Assembly: GCA_946902875.1 (NCBI GenBank)
Contig: OX336355.1
Location: forward strand, 9,383,347 to 9,447,346
Length of the DNA stretch: 64,000 nt
Origin: Nematopogon swammerdamellus
Taxonomy: Eukaryota; Arthropoda; Insecta; Lepidoptera; Adelidae
Direction of reading: 5' to 3'
How positions within the stretch are numbered: the first letter of the stretch is position 1; each line of letters starts with the position of its first letter. This document shows, piece after piece, positions 11,051-22,068 of the stretch. The position numbers and the translations under genes were made by a program. Below the pieces are notes generated by a model. That model saw only the letters and a program-made list of their open reading frames with translations, was not told where the DNA came from and did not search any database.

Positions 11051-13420
11051 AAGCTAGTAATAAATAAACTTATTGAAAACCATGTTATTACATAACGAGT
11101 TGAAATGAACGCGATTAAATCCTTTCCTTTGTACTTACTTAAATATTCTCAAGGAATATTATTCTCGTATCCGTCACAATTTCAAGCTTTTAGGGTTCCG
11201 TCCGTAGTAAAAGCAGGAACCCTATGAGTTTCGCTACGATGTATGTCTGTCTATCGGTCCGTTAGTCTGTAAAATTCCTTTATAGCTCCTAAACAAGATA
11301 AATATAATCAATGTATAGATAAGCTCGAAATTTTCATGTAATGTACTTTTTTGAAGCGAATCTTTTTGAAGCATGTTTAGGATGAGGACCTGACTTAGAA
11401 AAATCGAAACGTTGCGAAAGTACAAAACGGAAGCTGCAACGCTCCTCATTGGCTGGGTATGGTCATTAAAGACATATCGTTGTTTAGAACTTGTAGAGTA
11501 ATATGTTAAATTTAAATTTTATTTCGTTATAAAAATGGCGTCAGCCAACAAAAATAATTATTTTGGATCACCTTATCCCATTAGTGCCAATCAAGGAGGA
11601 TACAGTCTGTATGCTCGGTGGTCCCATACAATACTCATTTTAGATCATCTATTTCAGAAAATAAGTATTTTAAGCTACGATAATATGCATTTCCTGTAGT
11701 TAAATGACAAATAAAAATGTTAAGACAATTAAAAGATTTTTCTGAATGATGATAGGGTTCCGAAGTCTTCGTGGTGTAAATCTTTATTAGACAAAAAGAA
11801 AAATTAAATTAAACAGAAATGTAACAACTTAAATTAAATAAAAATATTCCTGCATCCTCGGGACATCATTCATTGTCCCGAGAACAGCCGCCGCGTTATA
11901 TTTAACTAAGTTCCGAAGTTATATTTAACTAGCTTTTGCCCGGGGCTTCGCTCGCGGTGGACTCGGTTTAATAGCAAATCCGATTTAAACGAAAATATTA
12001 TAATAATCGATCATTCTCTTATATTCTCCCCCTCTCCCTCTTCCTCTCCCTGAAATGTCACGACTATAAATATAGCAACACTGGCATTGAAATATCATAT
12101 TTTCTCAAGTTCGATGCCATTCCCGACCCGACGTCAAGGAATCTAATTACATACAAATTCCCGAGAAATAGTGCGCCGTTTGGGTTGAGAGAAACAAACA
12201 GTTTCGTAGAGCGCCATCCCGCTCTGTCTCGTTTTGTTTATCTCGTTTTGGTTTTTCGATTTATTATATAGATTGATTTTATTATATAGATATTCCCCGC
12301 GCAACGGCCGACCGGTCAAAGCCGAGTGGTTTTATTGGCTGTGTCTGATCATCCAACACACTACTGTACCCAAGTACAGTCACCCGTGTTAGTTATTTTA
12401 ACAACGTCTTGAATATAATGTTTCAGTAGAACACATTACTCCCGTCTTAGCTTCGCCGTGGTCGGTAAAATGCGTTGCTTGTTATGTCAAGGTATCGTGT
12501 ACGAAACAGCAGTTTATTTCCTCGCGCTGCTGCTTATGACACGACGACGTAATGCGGGAAGACACGACGTTCTTTCTTTGTGATATTCTCCGCGTTCACC
12601 CGCGACATTATCTTTTGATAACTTCGCTCATTGTGGCCGGTGGACGCTCAAAACGTAAACGGGATTCGTACACTAAGTAGATTTATTTATACAGGGTGTT
12701 TCGGGATAGGGTTTCGTTACTTCGGGGTTCGAAAGGGGTCCATATATGAAGATGAAAAACTCTGAAATGTTTTCCCAGATTCGGTCATTTTATAGTACTT
12801 TTTGAAGAAATAGTTTCATCGTGATTTGGTGGACGGTTAACGTCCGCCTTTATTAAATAAAAATAAGATGACTAACTTACATGCTTAACTATTAGTATTG
12901 AACTGCGCGTAGGTAAATTCCAAACACTTAATTTGAATGACATCAAAAGAAAAAGGGGACTGGACTAAGTCATTGCACTCCCTAGACCTAGACAGCACTG
13001 TTCCTAAATCTCCCCATACTCACTGTCCATCGAGTTGTTATTCCAATTTCCAATTATTGTAGGAAAAAAAAAATTGCAATTTCGGAATTTTTGAGTGATA
13101 AGAATTTTTTTCTTCTAAATGAGTTATTTCTATTCCTAAAGTTTCTCAAGCTTATCCTGAAAGACCCATGTATTTATTTTATTTCTTTATCTCTATAATT
13201 CAGCCAACTAGGGCCATAAATTACAATTATATTATTGGTATATTGCGTAAACTAAGTAGAATTTTGTTATTCTAAATTTCCATTTAATAGACGAGAAACC
13301 CTGACCGCGAGTTTAGGAACGGAACGGAACGGAAGTTTTCAGCACGCTCTCCGGTTTGAACTGTCGCAATAAAGAAAAAAATAAGTCTCATACAAATTGA
13401 TACCGCGATTGATACGTGAT
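11051..13420. other. repeat-rich intergenic DNA
   Basis: At 11190-11275 there is a minus-strand repeat tail (TTTTAGGGTTCCGTCCGTAG). At 11931-12290 there is an element starting CTAGCTTTTGCCCGGGGCTTCGC and ending in ATTATATAGAT repeats, which shares its end with FB1. At about 12693 there is a TACAGGGTGTTTCGGGATAG transposon-end-like sequence. No exon recognised. Confidence 0.5.
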
Positions 13421-13724
13421 AATATCGTGCGTAATAATGAGGCAATCCGCCGACGACGCACCAAAGTACTCTATATTGGACACCGGGGTGGCTGAGCTCA
13501 AGCGGCAGTGGGCTTGGTACGTCATCCGAAGAGACGACGACCGTTGGAGTAAACGTGCCCTACACTGGCGGCCGTGGACAGGAAAACGTGAGTGTGGGAA
13601 GACCACCCGCCGCGACGACATCATGCACGTCGGCGGAAAGCAGTGGTTCCGTACCGCTGAATGCCGGGAGGACTGGAGGAAAATTGGAGAGGCGTATATC
13701 CAGCAATTGACGCATACACGCTGA
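13416..13724 (+). pseudogene. RTE-type LINE ORF C-terminus
   Basis: An open frame reads ELKRQWAWYVIRRDDDRWSK, then WRPWTGKRECGKTTRRDDI, then REDWRKIGEAYIQQ. This is the ending seen in RTE-clade retrotransposon ORFs (K-W-WAGH..R..D.RW, W.P..GKR..GRP, W..LEEAF..Q). It stops at a TGA at 13722. No reverse transcriptase domain lies upstream, so it is a 5'-truncated copy. Confidence 0.85.
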
Positions 13725-13890
13725 CTGACAGACTGAATTGATATCAGCCACATATTAATCTGACCTGACGAGAAGTCGTAGGACTTTGTGCGACGAATTT
13801 AATACCCTAAGCCCGCCTATTTATTTTTATACCTCGTAGGTTTCCAATGAATAAAGATCGGCCGATTCGGTTGTTCGCCCGAATCTAACA

Positions 13891-14218
13891 AAACATAAAA
13901 CCGACTTCCTAAAAAAAGTAGAACTAAAAAACTAATAAAAATAAATATATAAAAACCGCCTTCAAAAATATATGAAATAAAAACCTAAAAAAAAACGAAC
14001 CCTAGAGTTGAAGGCGGTGCTAAAAGGGCTACACAAATCACAAAGGATATCATCCACTCATGTTTTCTTTCATGCATCATTTTTGCTTGCTTTAGCACCG
14101 CCTTCCACTCTAGGGTTCGTTTTTTTTTAGGTTTTTATTTCATATATTTTTGAAGGCGGTTTTTATATTTTTATTAGTTTTTTAGTTCTACTTTTTTTAG
14201 GAAGTCGGTTTTATGTTT
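13891..14218. mobile_element. foldback MITE, about 130-bp arms
   Basis: The arms at 13891-14024 and 14091-14218 are near-perfect reverse complements around a 66-bp loop. They begin with ATAAAACCGACTTCC and end at AAGGCGGTGCTAAA. The visible mismatch is one base in the CCTAGAGTTGAAGG stretch plus A-run length differences. The ACCGACTTCC end is a widespread lepidopteran repeat motif. No coding capacity. Confidence 0.9.
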
Positions 14219-14357
14219 TTTAAAACTTTTTTTTTATTTCACAGTTTTTTTTAGTAATTTTTTGCTATTAATGTACTCGGCGGAATCGCTCGGCCTTCGG
14301 CCTCGCGATTCCGCCTCGCTTTCCAATCCGATCTTGACCCAATTAAAATAGGACCAC

Positions 14358-14749
14358 GTCAGCCTCAATAGCTCAGTGGTGCAGACAGTCAACTGTCGCT
14401 ATTGAATGTTAAGCAACGCTGGGTGCGGTCAGTACTTGGATGGGTGACCGCTGACCGTTGGAGGCTGACCGAGGTTCGGATTCCTCGTAAAACTGTAGGT
14501 CCCTTCCCTCCTAATCTTACTTGGTGGTAGGGTTTAACCCGCCCGGGTTGGTACCACCGCACTGAATGAAACGTCGGTCGAAACGGCTATGTAAATAGTT
14601 TGTGTTTTCCGACAAGTTCAGTGTAGTCAGCACGATCAAAGGGGGAAGCACTGACATGGCACTTATTTCACCCGGTGTTATGGGCTGACATCACGGACGT
14701 TGTAGGTGATGTAGCCAACCGTGTCAGTTTCCATAAAATAAAAAAAAAA
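14358..14749 (+). mobile_element. SINE-S, full-length copy 1 (5S-like head)
   Basis: The 112-nt head (14358-14469) starts GTCAGCCTC and closes with GAGGCTGAC, which pair as a terminal helix. Within it, GTTAAGCAACGCTGGGTGC and TACTTGGATGGGTGACCGC (14408-14452) are the internal-promoter half of 5S rRNA. The 5' half carries TAGCTCAGTGG, a canonical tRNA A box. The body follows (CTGTAGGTCCCTTCCCTCC, GGTTGGTACCACCGCACTGA, GTAGGTGATGTAGCCAACCG) with an A-rich tail. Two further full copies and many 3' fragments lie in this window. Confidence 0.9.
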
Positions 14750-14792
14750 CACCGTAACATTGCTTAAAAAAAAATTATGTTCAATTTAGTAG

Positions 14793-15395
14793 AACGGCCA
14801 GACATGCACTTGTTACGGAACCCTACATTCATTTTGCAGAACTTAGTAGAATGGACAGACATAAACGTGTTACGGAACCCTACTTTTATTATAAAATAAC
14901 CGTCGCAGGACCTTGGTTGAAAATTTCAAAATTTTGTAGAACGGACAGACATGCATTTGTTACGGAACCCTACATTTATTATAAAATAACCGTCAGAGGA
15001 GCTTGGGTGAAAATTGTAAAATTTAGTAGAACGGACATTTGCTACAGAACCCTACATTCATTTTGAAATAAATGTAAAATTTTGTAGAACGGAGAGACAT
15101 GCATTTGTTACGGAACCCTATATTCATTTTGCAGAACTTAGTAGAATGGACAGACATAAACGTGTTACGGAACCCTACTTTTATTATAAAATAACCGTCG
15201 CAGGACCTTGGTTGAAAATTTCAAAATTTTGTAGAACGGACAGACATGCATTTGTTACGGAACCCTACATTTATTTTGAAATAAATGTTAAATTTAGTAG
15301 AACGGACAAACATGCATTTGTTACGGAACCCTACATTCATTTTGCAGAACTTAGTAGAATGGACAGACATAAACGTGTTACCGAACCCTACTTAA
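14793..15395 (+). repeat. tandem repeat array with about 295-bp higher-order unit
   Basis: The phrases TTACGGAACCCTACATT and GTAGAACGGACAGACATGCA recur about eight times. A long block beginning TTTTGCAGAACTTAGTAGAA starts near 14833 and again near 15127, giving a 295-bp period. Open frames here are repeats of the same peptide and not a gene. Confidence 0.85.
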
Positions 15396-16545
15396 CAGTT
15401 GCACTCCGGGAGTGCCGGCAGATCCCGATCCACTCTAACTTAACCCATAATGCAATGAGTTAAGGTTTCATTTTAAAAATGACGCTGACGCGATGTCGCG
15501 ATGTCGCGATGTCGCGAGTTAGTATAGATTTTTTACCCACCTAAAAAAGTGCCAAGCGCCGCTAAAGAAGTTTTCACTTCAAAAACCACAGGGTTATCCC
15601 CTTTCAAATAAAAAAAAAAAGAATTTTTAATTTCGGCCCACAATTTGACGGAGTAATCGCGTAACAAACATCCAAAAAACATACCGTCGAATTGAGAATC
15701 TCTTAGGTCTAAAGTAAATTGCTCGTGAAGACAAATGCAACGAGCCCAAACACGATGGGTTTATCATGTGTAGTTTAGGAGTTCCTATGGCCACTTTCTG
15801 TCTCCATCATCAGACCAGCTCGACTGGTACTCGGGCTCGGGCTGGTACTCGTACCATAATAAATTAAGCGCACCTGGCCGGTCGGAAAAGATAAAAAATT
15901 TCAAATTTAGAATATTCATGAAACAAGGGTCCGAATATGTATCACTAGTATATCGATTCATGTATTTCAATAGGACAGAGAAAATTTCAAAATATTAGGT
16001 ATTTAATACTTTTTAGTTCTTTTTTTTTTTGTTTTTTGGAAATCGGTTTTATATTTTTTAAAACAGTTTTTATTTCATTCTTTGTAGTAATATTATTAGT
16101 AATATTACATAAAAAAGAATAATCGAAATCGAATAATCGAAATCGATTGATGTGGTACAGAATTATTCGCCATATGTGTCAGACTGCAAATTGCTGAATA
16201 AGTCCACATCACAAAAGTTTTGCTGAAGGTAACCACACACCATACTAATTTATCAAACTGAAAATAGCCGAAAACGACCACATCACAAGTTTTGCTGAAG
16301 GTAACCACACACCATAGTTTTATGTTGATTTTTCGAAAACCACTGAACCAATTTCGATAAAATTGAAATGGGACCACCTCGGAAGTATGACCTAACAAAC
16401 ACAAAAAGAATTTTCTAAATCGGCCTTCAATTGACGGAGAAATCGCGTAACAAACATACAAAAAAAATAAAATAAAAAAAAAAAATAAAAAAAAACATAC
16501 AGTCGAATTGAGAACCTCCTCCTTTTTTGGAAGTCGGTTAAAAAT
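15396..16545. repeat. interspersed repeats, no gene
   Basis: A triplicated GATGTCGC lies at about 15492-15516. Two related blocks (15640-15705 and 16430-16540) contain GACGGAG(A/T)AATCGCGTAACAA and GTCGAATTGAGAA, ending TTTTTTGGAAGTCGGTT. A roughly 40-bp direct repeat (AGTTTTGCTGAAGGTAACCA) occurs at about 16215 and 16290. Confidence 0.6.
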
Positions 16546-17048
16546 TAAATACCGTTCGGTAGAAGTCTTTCATTTTGTCTTTCGGTCTTCCAATGATGGA
16601 ATATTTTTCCTACTTACATTTTAGTTTTTTTTTATTAGTGTTGATTAATTAAATTCTAATACACTTATATGTAAGTAGTATGTTATAATAATATAATAAA
16701 TAGTTATTACAAATAATAATAATACGTTCTGTTTTGACACATCATAGGAAAGGCTAAAACATTACTTCCACCACAGTTATGGAAGGTTAGATTGGGCAAC
16801 GTGGGTGATTTGTTTTTGTCCAACAAAGCGAGTCCACGGGTTCTGTGAAAGTGAGGCTAAATTCTAATTTCGTATAAGATAAAAATATTGTAGCTGTCTC
16901 GACGAGGAGGCAAACATTTTGGTGCAAGAAAGAACAATATTAATTAAAGAGCATTGTGGGCACTGGTCACGACCATCAATAAAAGAGCAATCGTAATAAA
17001 AGAGCAATTTTTCAATAATATTCCTTTAAATTGTTTTTTTTTATCGAA
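16546..17048. other. AT-rich intergenic DNA
   Basis: Nothing recognised. Confidence 0.5.
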
Positions 17049-17245
17049 TCTGGCTCTGTTGCCTACCGACATCCGTGATGTCAGCCCATAACACCTTGGT
17101 GCACTAGATGCCATGTCAGTGCTTCCCTACGGTCGTGCCGGCTACACTGAACTGGACGGAAAACACAAACTATTTTACATAGCCGTTTTAACCGACCTTT
17201 CATTGAGTGCGGTGGTACCGACCGACCCGGGCCGGTTAAACCCTA
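17049..17245 (-). mobile_element. SINE-S 3' fragment
   Basis: CATCCGTGATGTCAGCCCAT through CGGCTACACTGAACTGGACG to the GGTACCG region matches SINE-S on the minus strand. The 5S-like head is absent. Confidence 0.8.
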
Positions 17246-17295
17246 TCACCTAGCTAAGAAGGTTACATACACTCTTACAGAAGTTAGGCAAAAAA

Positions 17296-17669
17296 GCGGC
17301 GGGTGGCCAAGTGGTTTTGGCATCGGCTTCTCATGCGAGAGGTCCTAGGTTTGAATCCGGTCGGTGTGTACCAATGAGTTTTTTTCTGACGAAAAAATTT
17401 ACGTGCATACACCTGCCTGCTGCAAACTGTAGGTCCTTTCCTTGCCCCTTACTAGGTGGTAGGCTCAAATTGTAGCCAATTGGGTTGGTACCACCGTACT
17501 GAATGTAAGATGCCCGCATAGCAGCCTCGGTTGTGTTCTCCTCTAGTCCAGAGTAGCCAGCAATCCAGGGAAGTCTCCGGTATGGCACCTACCTTCTCGG
17601 AGGTGATATTGGCTGGTCGGAGCATGTGCCCCTCCGACTCTGCCAACCCATACCGGATTACATAAAAAA
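17296..17669 (+). mobile_element. SINE-T, full-length copy (tRNA-like head)
   Basis: The head GCGGCGGGTGGCCAAGTGG (A box) with GGTTTGAATCC (B box, 17348-17358) looks like a tRNA with a long variable arm (Leu/Ser type). It continues CCGGTCGGTGTGTACCAATG, and its body shares GGTTGGTACCACCGTACTGA with SINE-S. It ends GGATTACATAAAAAAA. It is a retroposon head, not a functional tRNA gene: no acceptor-stem closure follows the B box. Confidence 0.85.
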
Positions 17670-18228
17670 ACCTAAGAAGGTTACATAAACTCTTCCAGAA
17701 GTTAGGCGAGCTTTTCACTCGCCTCTTCCATCGTTCTGAGTTCTTTGCACATAAGCTTTCTTATCAGGTCAGTACCTACATTATGTTTAAACGATTCCGT
17801 AAGGCTGTTACGAGACTGTACTATACGAGATCATCGTAACGCAGACCGTAGGCAGGATAGGAGAAACCCTTTCGGGATACTCGAGCTTTATTAAGCTGTT
17901 GAGACCTCCCTAACATCCCTCTTCTCACATCTCATTCACTGTTGAGTACGTGATCCCTGAGGCTCGCTATTCCGCCATATTCTCCTCCGCCGGTGAATAT
18001 TATTATTATTTGTGGCTTTGTTGCATAATAGTTTTTCCAGAGTTTCATAATATGAGCCAAAAATGCATTATTGTATTGTATTTTTAATTCTGTTTTAATT
18101 TAGAAAATTAAAACCTAAATACATTCTGTCAGTTAAAAAGCTTGAACTGTTTCTCTAATTTTTTAAGATCTTTTTTTTTATTCTGTTCACTTTCAATAGT
18201 AAGGTGAGCTTTCTGTCTTTACACATTT
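17670..18228. other. intergenic DNA
   Basis: Nothing recognised. Confidence 0.5.
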
Positions 18229-18475
18229 TTTATGTAATCCGGTATGGTTGGCTGAGTCGGAGGGGCCAAAGCACATGCTCCAACCAGCCAATATCACCTT
18301 CGAGAAGGTAGGTGCTATACCGGAGACTTCCCCGGATTGCTGGATACACTGGACAAGAGGAGAACACAGACGGGGCTGCTATGCGGCCATCTTACATCCA
18401 GTTCGGTGGTACCAACCCAGTCGGCTACAATTTGAGTGTACTACATAATAAGGGGCAAGGGAAGGGACCTACATT
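18229..18475 (-). mobile_element. SINE-T, 5'-truncated copy
   Basis: Reading from the tail, ATGTAATCCGGTATGGTTGG to AAGGGGCAAGGGAAGGGACC matches SINE-T on the minus strand but lacks the tRNA-like head. Open frames here are SINE sequence. Confidence 0.85.
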
Positions 18476-18894
18476 TCAAAGGAAAATGTTAAATATTGTT
18501 TATTTTCCTATAAATGCGTCTGACGAAAGCAACAACAAAACATCCTCGTAAATTATTAGATATGGCTGTACTAAACTTCAACTCAATCAATCCAGCATTT
18601 GTAACACTACAGAAGCATTGCCTTTTTTTTTAAAGACAGTTGCTTAGTCAAAGCAAGTTTCATAGCTCTGCGGTTCTGAAGACAAACGATCTACGAAATC
18701 GCTTTGCAGCTAGCAATTCCGCACCGCCTATACCTAAATTGATTACAGTTAATTCCTCGAGTATTACTCAGAAGTGAGCCATGCCTAAACTTGATAGATG
18801 TTCCTTGGACCTCCGACCAACAGCAAACTAACTTGCTTGGGTACCTCTCAGTGTTACTTTCAGCTGCTTCATCTATAAATTTCTGGTGTCTAGT

Positions 18895-19200
18895 AAAGAA
18901 TGTCCGTCTGTAACTATGATGACAGACAATTAATTGTAGGGTCACTCAGTCTTTTCTACAGGTACTACCATGAACACTGCTCTGAGGAACTTGCTTCCCT
19001 TATTGCTTACAATTCAACCTTTCTCCGCAGCACTCGCCGTAGAGAAACTGAACAACCTTTTGTTGTTGACGTAGCACTATTGAGAACCCATCGGTTCTCA
19101 AAATCGTTGCTATGTCGCGCCGGCAGGGTGTGGAACTGTCTTACGGTGAGTGTGTTTCCCGAATCCTGGGTGTCTTCAAACGTCGTATGAACAGGCTAGA
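18895..19200 (+). pseudogene. LINE ORF2 C-terminal fragment
   Basis: A plus-strand frame contains VDVALLRTHRFSKSLLCRAG followed by RVWNCLTVSVFPES. This matches the R..R..RFS.SF..R..RLWN.LP..VFP ending common at the C-terminus of insect non-LTR retrotransposon ORF2 proteins. No upstream RT domain remains. Confidence 0.75.
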
Positions 19201-19299
19201 AAGCCCAGCAGTAGTCCGCAAATCTGCTAGCATGGCTGAGCGTGGTTTCGCGAGGAGAGGTGTCTTCAGTTTTGGCTCTGTCGACTGTACCATTGGTCC

Positions 19300-19412
19300 C
19301 TCGACTATCTTGGCACCTATCTCGTGTCGGAGGTTATATTTGCTCATCGGAGCATGTGCTCTGGCTCATCTGACTCAGCCAACCATAGCAAATTACATAA
19401 AAGAAAAAAAAA
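19300..19412 (+). mobile_element. SINE-T 3' end fragment
   Basis: TGGCACCTATCTCGTGTCGGAGG followed by GCTCATCGGAGCATGTGCTC and AATTACATAAAAG matches the last part of SINE-T. It directly follows the LINE fragment. Confidence 0.75.
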
Positions 19413-19572
19413 CAGTTTTTACATTGCAATGTTATAAATTGATGGTGTGTGAGGATGTGTGAGTATGTGAGAGGGTGAAATTGTTTGTGGGTTATGTATT
19501 AACAGATTTTTGTATTAACAATGAATTTTATTAGATGTAAAACTTTGTATGAAATGAATAATGTAGGTACTT

Positions 19573-19962
19573 GTCAGCCTCGATAGCTCAGTGGTGCAGA
19601 CAGTCAACTGTCGCTATTGAATGTTAAGCAACGCTGGGTGCGGTCAGTACATGGATGGGTGACCGCTGACCGTTGGAGGCTGACCGAGGTTCGGATTCCT
19701 CGTAAAACTGTAGGTCCCTTCCCTCCTAATCTTACTTGGTGGTAGGGTTTAACCAGCCCGGGTTGGTACCACCGCACTGAATGAAACGTCGGTCTAAACG
19801 GCTATGTAAATAGTTTGTGTTTTCCGACCAGTTCAGTGTAGCCGGCACGATCAAAGGGGGAAGCACTGACATGGCACCTAGTTCACCCGGTGTTATGAGC
19901 TGACATCACGGACGTTGTAGGTGATGTAGCCAACCGTGTCAGATTCCATTAAAAAAAAAAAA
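19573..19962 (+). mobile_element. SINE-S, full-length copy 2
   Basis: Same structure as the copy at 14358: GTCAGCCTCGATAGCTCAG start, 5S-like GTTAAGCAACGCTGGGTGC and TGGATGGGTGACCGC, helix-closing GAGGCTGAC, and a 12-A tail. It lies about 45 bp upstream of the coding exon at 20007, inside the preceding intron. Confidence 0.9.
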
Positions 19963-20006
19963 GGTACCTAGGTGCGTAATAAATATCGCAATTTTATTGT
20001 TCGCAG

Positions 20007-20119
20007 GTACAGGGACAATCACAAAACCAGCGCTGGCCGCATTCTACCGCTCTGTGGTTGGGCTCACCTCTGCAAGGGTGGACGAGATCATTGACACGGC
20101 CTACAATAGGATGACTAGC
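20007..20119 (+). CDS. internal coding exon of an unidentified gene
   Basis: The exon is bounded by a good acceptor (TTTTATTGTTCGCAG) and a consensus donor (GTGAGT at 20120). It reads in one frame from 20009 for 37 codons: TGTITKPALAAFYRSVVGL, then TSARVDEIIDTAYNRMTS. It enters with two leftover bases and leaves in phase 0, which matches the phase-0 start of the exon at 22467. GC-rich third positions and lack of repeat similarity set it apart from the surrounding DNA. I do not recognise the family. Upstream exons must lie before the window or be too short to see. Confidence 0.6.
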
Positions 20120-20224
20120 GTGAGTATACAGCGTTCATAATTGGATTCTGTTCACTGCACAGCCCCTTGGAGAAATATCGTGATGACATGTTGTAGCCTT
20201 CACGGACATTTCTTTTTTTTTTAT

Positions 20225-20590
20225 TGAAAGCGCCGTGTTACTCCGAGCCTTTGTTAGTCTATATAACGGCACCTATGGACATTCGGTCGCGAATGAAGGA
20301 ATTCGCGCCCCTCTTGAAAGACCCGAGACTGTAATTGGGAGGGAAATATTTAGGCATGGAAACCGTTCCGAGTTTACCGGCCCTCTAGAGGAAAGATCTA
20401 CAGAACCGATTGGTACGCGTCCTCGGTAAATCCAGCGTGTAGGTGGTGGTGTAGCGTAGAGATTTGTGTCGGGCAATCCCTTCCCAGTGCCCGTGGTGCG
20501 GAGGTTGTAAAGGGGACGGCGGGATCGTGTTAAACAGCTCCTCCGAGTACACCATGAAATAAGCGATAGAACACACCTAGAATGATAAAA
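20225..20590 (-). mobile_element. LINE-F 3' fragment
   Basis: The minus strand carries the LINE-F end with GGTCTTTCAAGAGGGGCGCG and CTGTAGATCTTTCCTC. The upstream part reads GAGGAGCTGTTTAACACGAT, shared with the copy near 54845. Confidence 0.7.
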
Positions 20591-20624
20591 AAGGTATGGA
20601 CGCCGGACTGTCAAATGCTTGTAT

Positions 20625-21385
20625 GGGGACATCCATTAATCACGTGAGCAATTTTTTTGGATTTTTTGACCCCTCCCTCCCCCTTGGTGAGATTTCGTGA
20701 GATTTATAAGAACCCCCCCTCCCCTCCCCAAATCTCACGTGAGACTTCCTCTATGTGTTAGTTTCGTCAAAATCTGCATATTTAAAGTGTATACAGACTG
20801 TAAAATGCAAAATTCAAGTATTTAAATATCAACTGAATGTACACTGAATTATCTGAGAGAATGGAAGTGGCAAGAAAATGACGCAGCGTTTCAGGTGCAC
20901 TTAGAATACTTTATTCACGCCATGGGCATTATTTAACCTCTTCAATCGTTATGATAGGACACAAGATGTCCATATCCATTGCAGCAATAGTGTCTCTTGG
21001 GAAGTCCTACTCATCCAGCCGCTCTAGCCTGTCGTCGATCGCGCACAGTAGCTCCTGAGCCCGACGGGTGACCACAAGGTTCGGTCGCACTTTCTCTGCA
21101 TGTGCCGGTGCCGCAGTGTGCAGCGCTGAAGTGTGCTTCTATGTAGAGCTTTGCATTCGAAGCAAAGTAGACAGTATCTTCTAAGGATGGTTTGAGCTTT
21201 CTCCCTAAGAGAGCAGTACAAGTCGTATGGCATCTTAGAGTAGCTAGCATGTGTCAAAAATAAAAAAAGATGACGTGAGATGGTTGTAAACCCCCCCTCT
21301 CCCCCTAGTGAGATTTGGTGAGATTTTGCCAGACCCCTCCCCCCCCCCCCCCCTTTTTTTGCTCACGTGATTAATGGATTTCCCC
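20625..21385. mobile_element. MITE-2, long DNA transposon remnant of unknown superfamily
   Basis: The terminal inverted repeat GGGGACATCCATTAATCACG...GAGC at the left matches the complement of the right end (GGGGAAATCC...). Subterminal GTGAGATTTGGTGAGATTTT-type repeats and C-tracts lie on both sides. TAT flanks both ends (20622-20624, 21386-21388), so the target duplication is TAT or TA. Two overlapping open frames on the minus strand inside (about 21011-21257) have no recognised domain. Confidence 0.8.
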
Positions 21386-22068
21386 TATGAGAACTAGCGT
21401 CGCCGAGTTGCGGGGTGCGGAGTGTACTGCTATTGTGCACACTAAACTTGGCTGTAGTGTTTTTACACGTAAACACAGAGCATGCGGGCATTTTAAACAG
21501 GTTTTTGCGAACGCAACCGATGACAGACTGACGGGCCAGCGCGCACCGTCCAATGAAACAAGTATGCTTTTACTTATATCGTGTTACGCTGGCGAGGATA
21601 CCATGGAGGAGGAGGTCCATACCTTTTTTATCGTTCTAGGAACACACTTAGGGAGCCGACTGTCTGATTCAATTTGTGAAAATTGCATTTACAGGCCGAC
21701 ATACTTTACTAGGCACCCAGCGGTGGCGGGTTCGGGGTTGTCACTTTCACTCACTCACATAGAGCAGAAATGACATTTAAATATGGTGCATGTACCTAGT
21801 TACGGTTTTGGCCGGGTGCCTAGTAAACTATTTCGTCTTTAAATCAGCCGTTTTCGAATTATTTGCCGTTAATGAACAGACAGAAAGTTAACCTTTTATA
21901 ATAGGGGGACGAATTAAATTGTACAAAAAGACAATAATAGTTCTATCCTTTCAAGAGTTCCAGAAGAAGAAAGATCAGTTCCTTTCCTACACAAGCCAAT
22001 ATTACCTCTGGAAATGTGTCATACTGGAGCCGGAGTGCAGCCTAGTTGTGCGGCCATCTTCATCCTTA
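21386..22068. other. intronic DNA, nothing recognised
   Basis: This is part of the intron between the exons at 20007 and 22467. A plus-strand frame of 128 codons (21387-21773) has no recognisable domain and no repeat signature. I would not call it a gene. Confidence 0.45.

Noticed and set aside
14358..14470. Possible 5S rRNA gene
   Set aside because: Only the promoter half is well conserved, the rest differs, and it is followed by a retroposon body and A-tail in each copy.
17296..17380. Possible tRNA gene with A and B boxes
   Set aside because: No acceptor stem closes after the B box; the sequence continues into a SINE body present in several copies.
21387..21773. A 128-codon plus-strand frame
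   Set aside because: No recognisable domain, no compositional difference from the surrounding intron, and no splice-site support.
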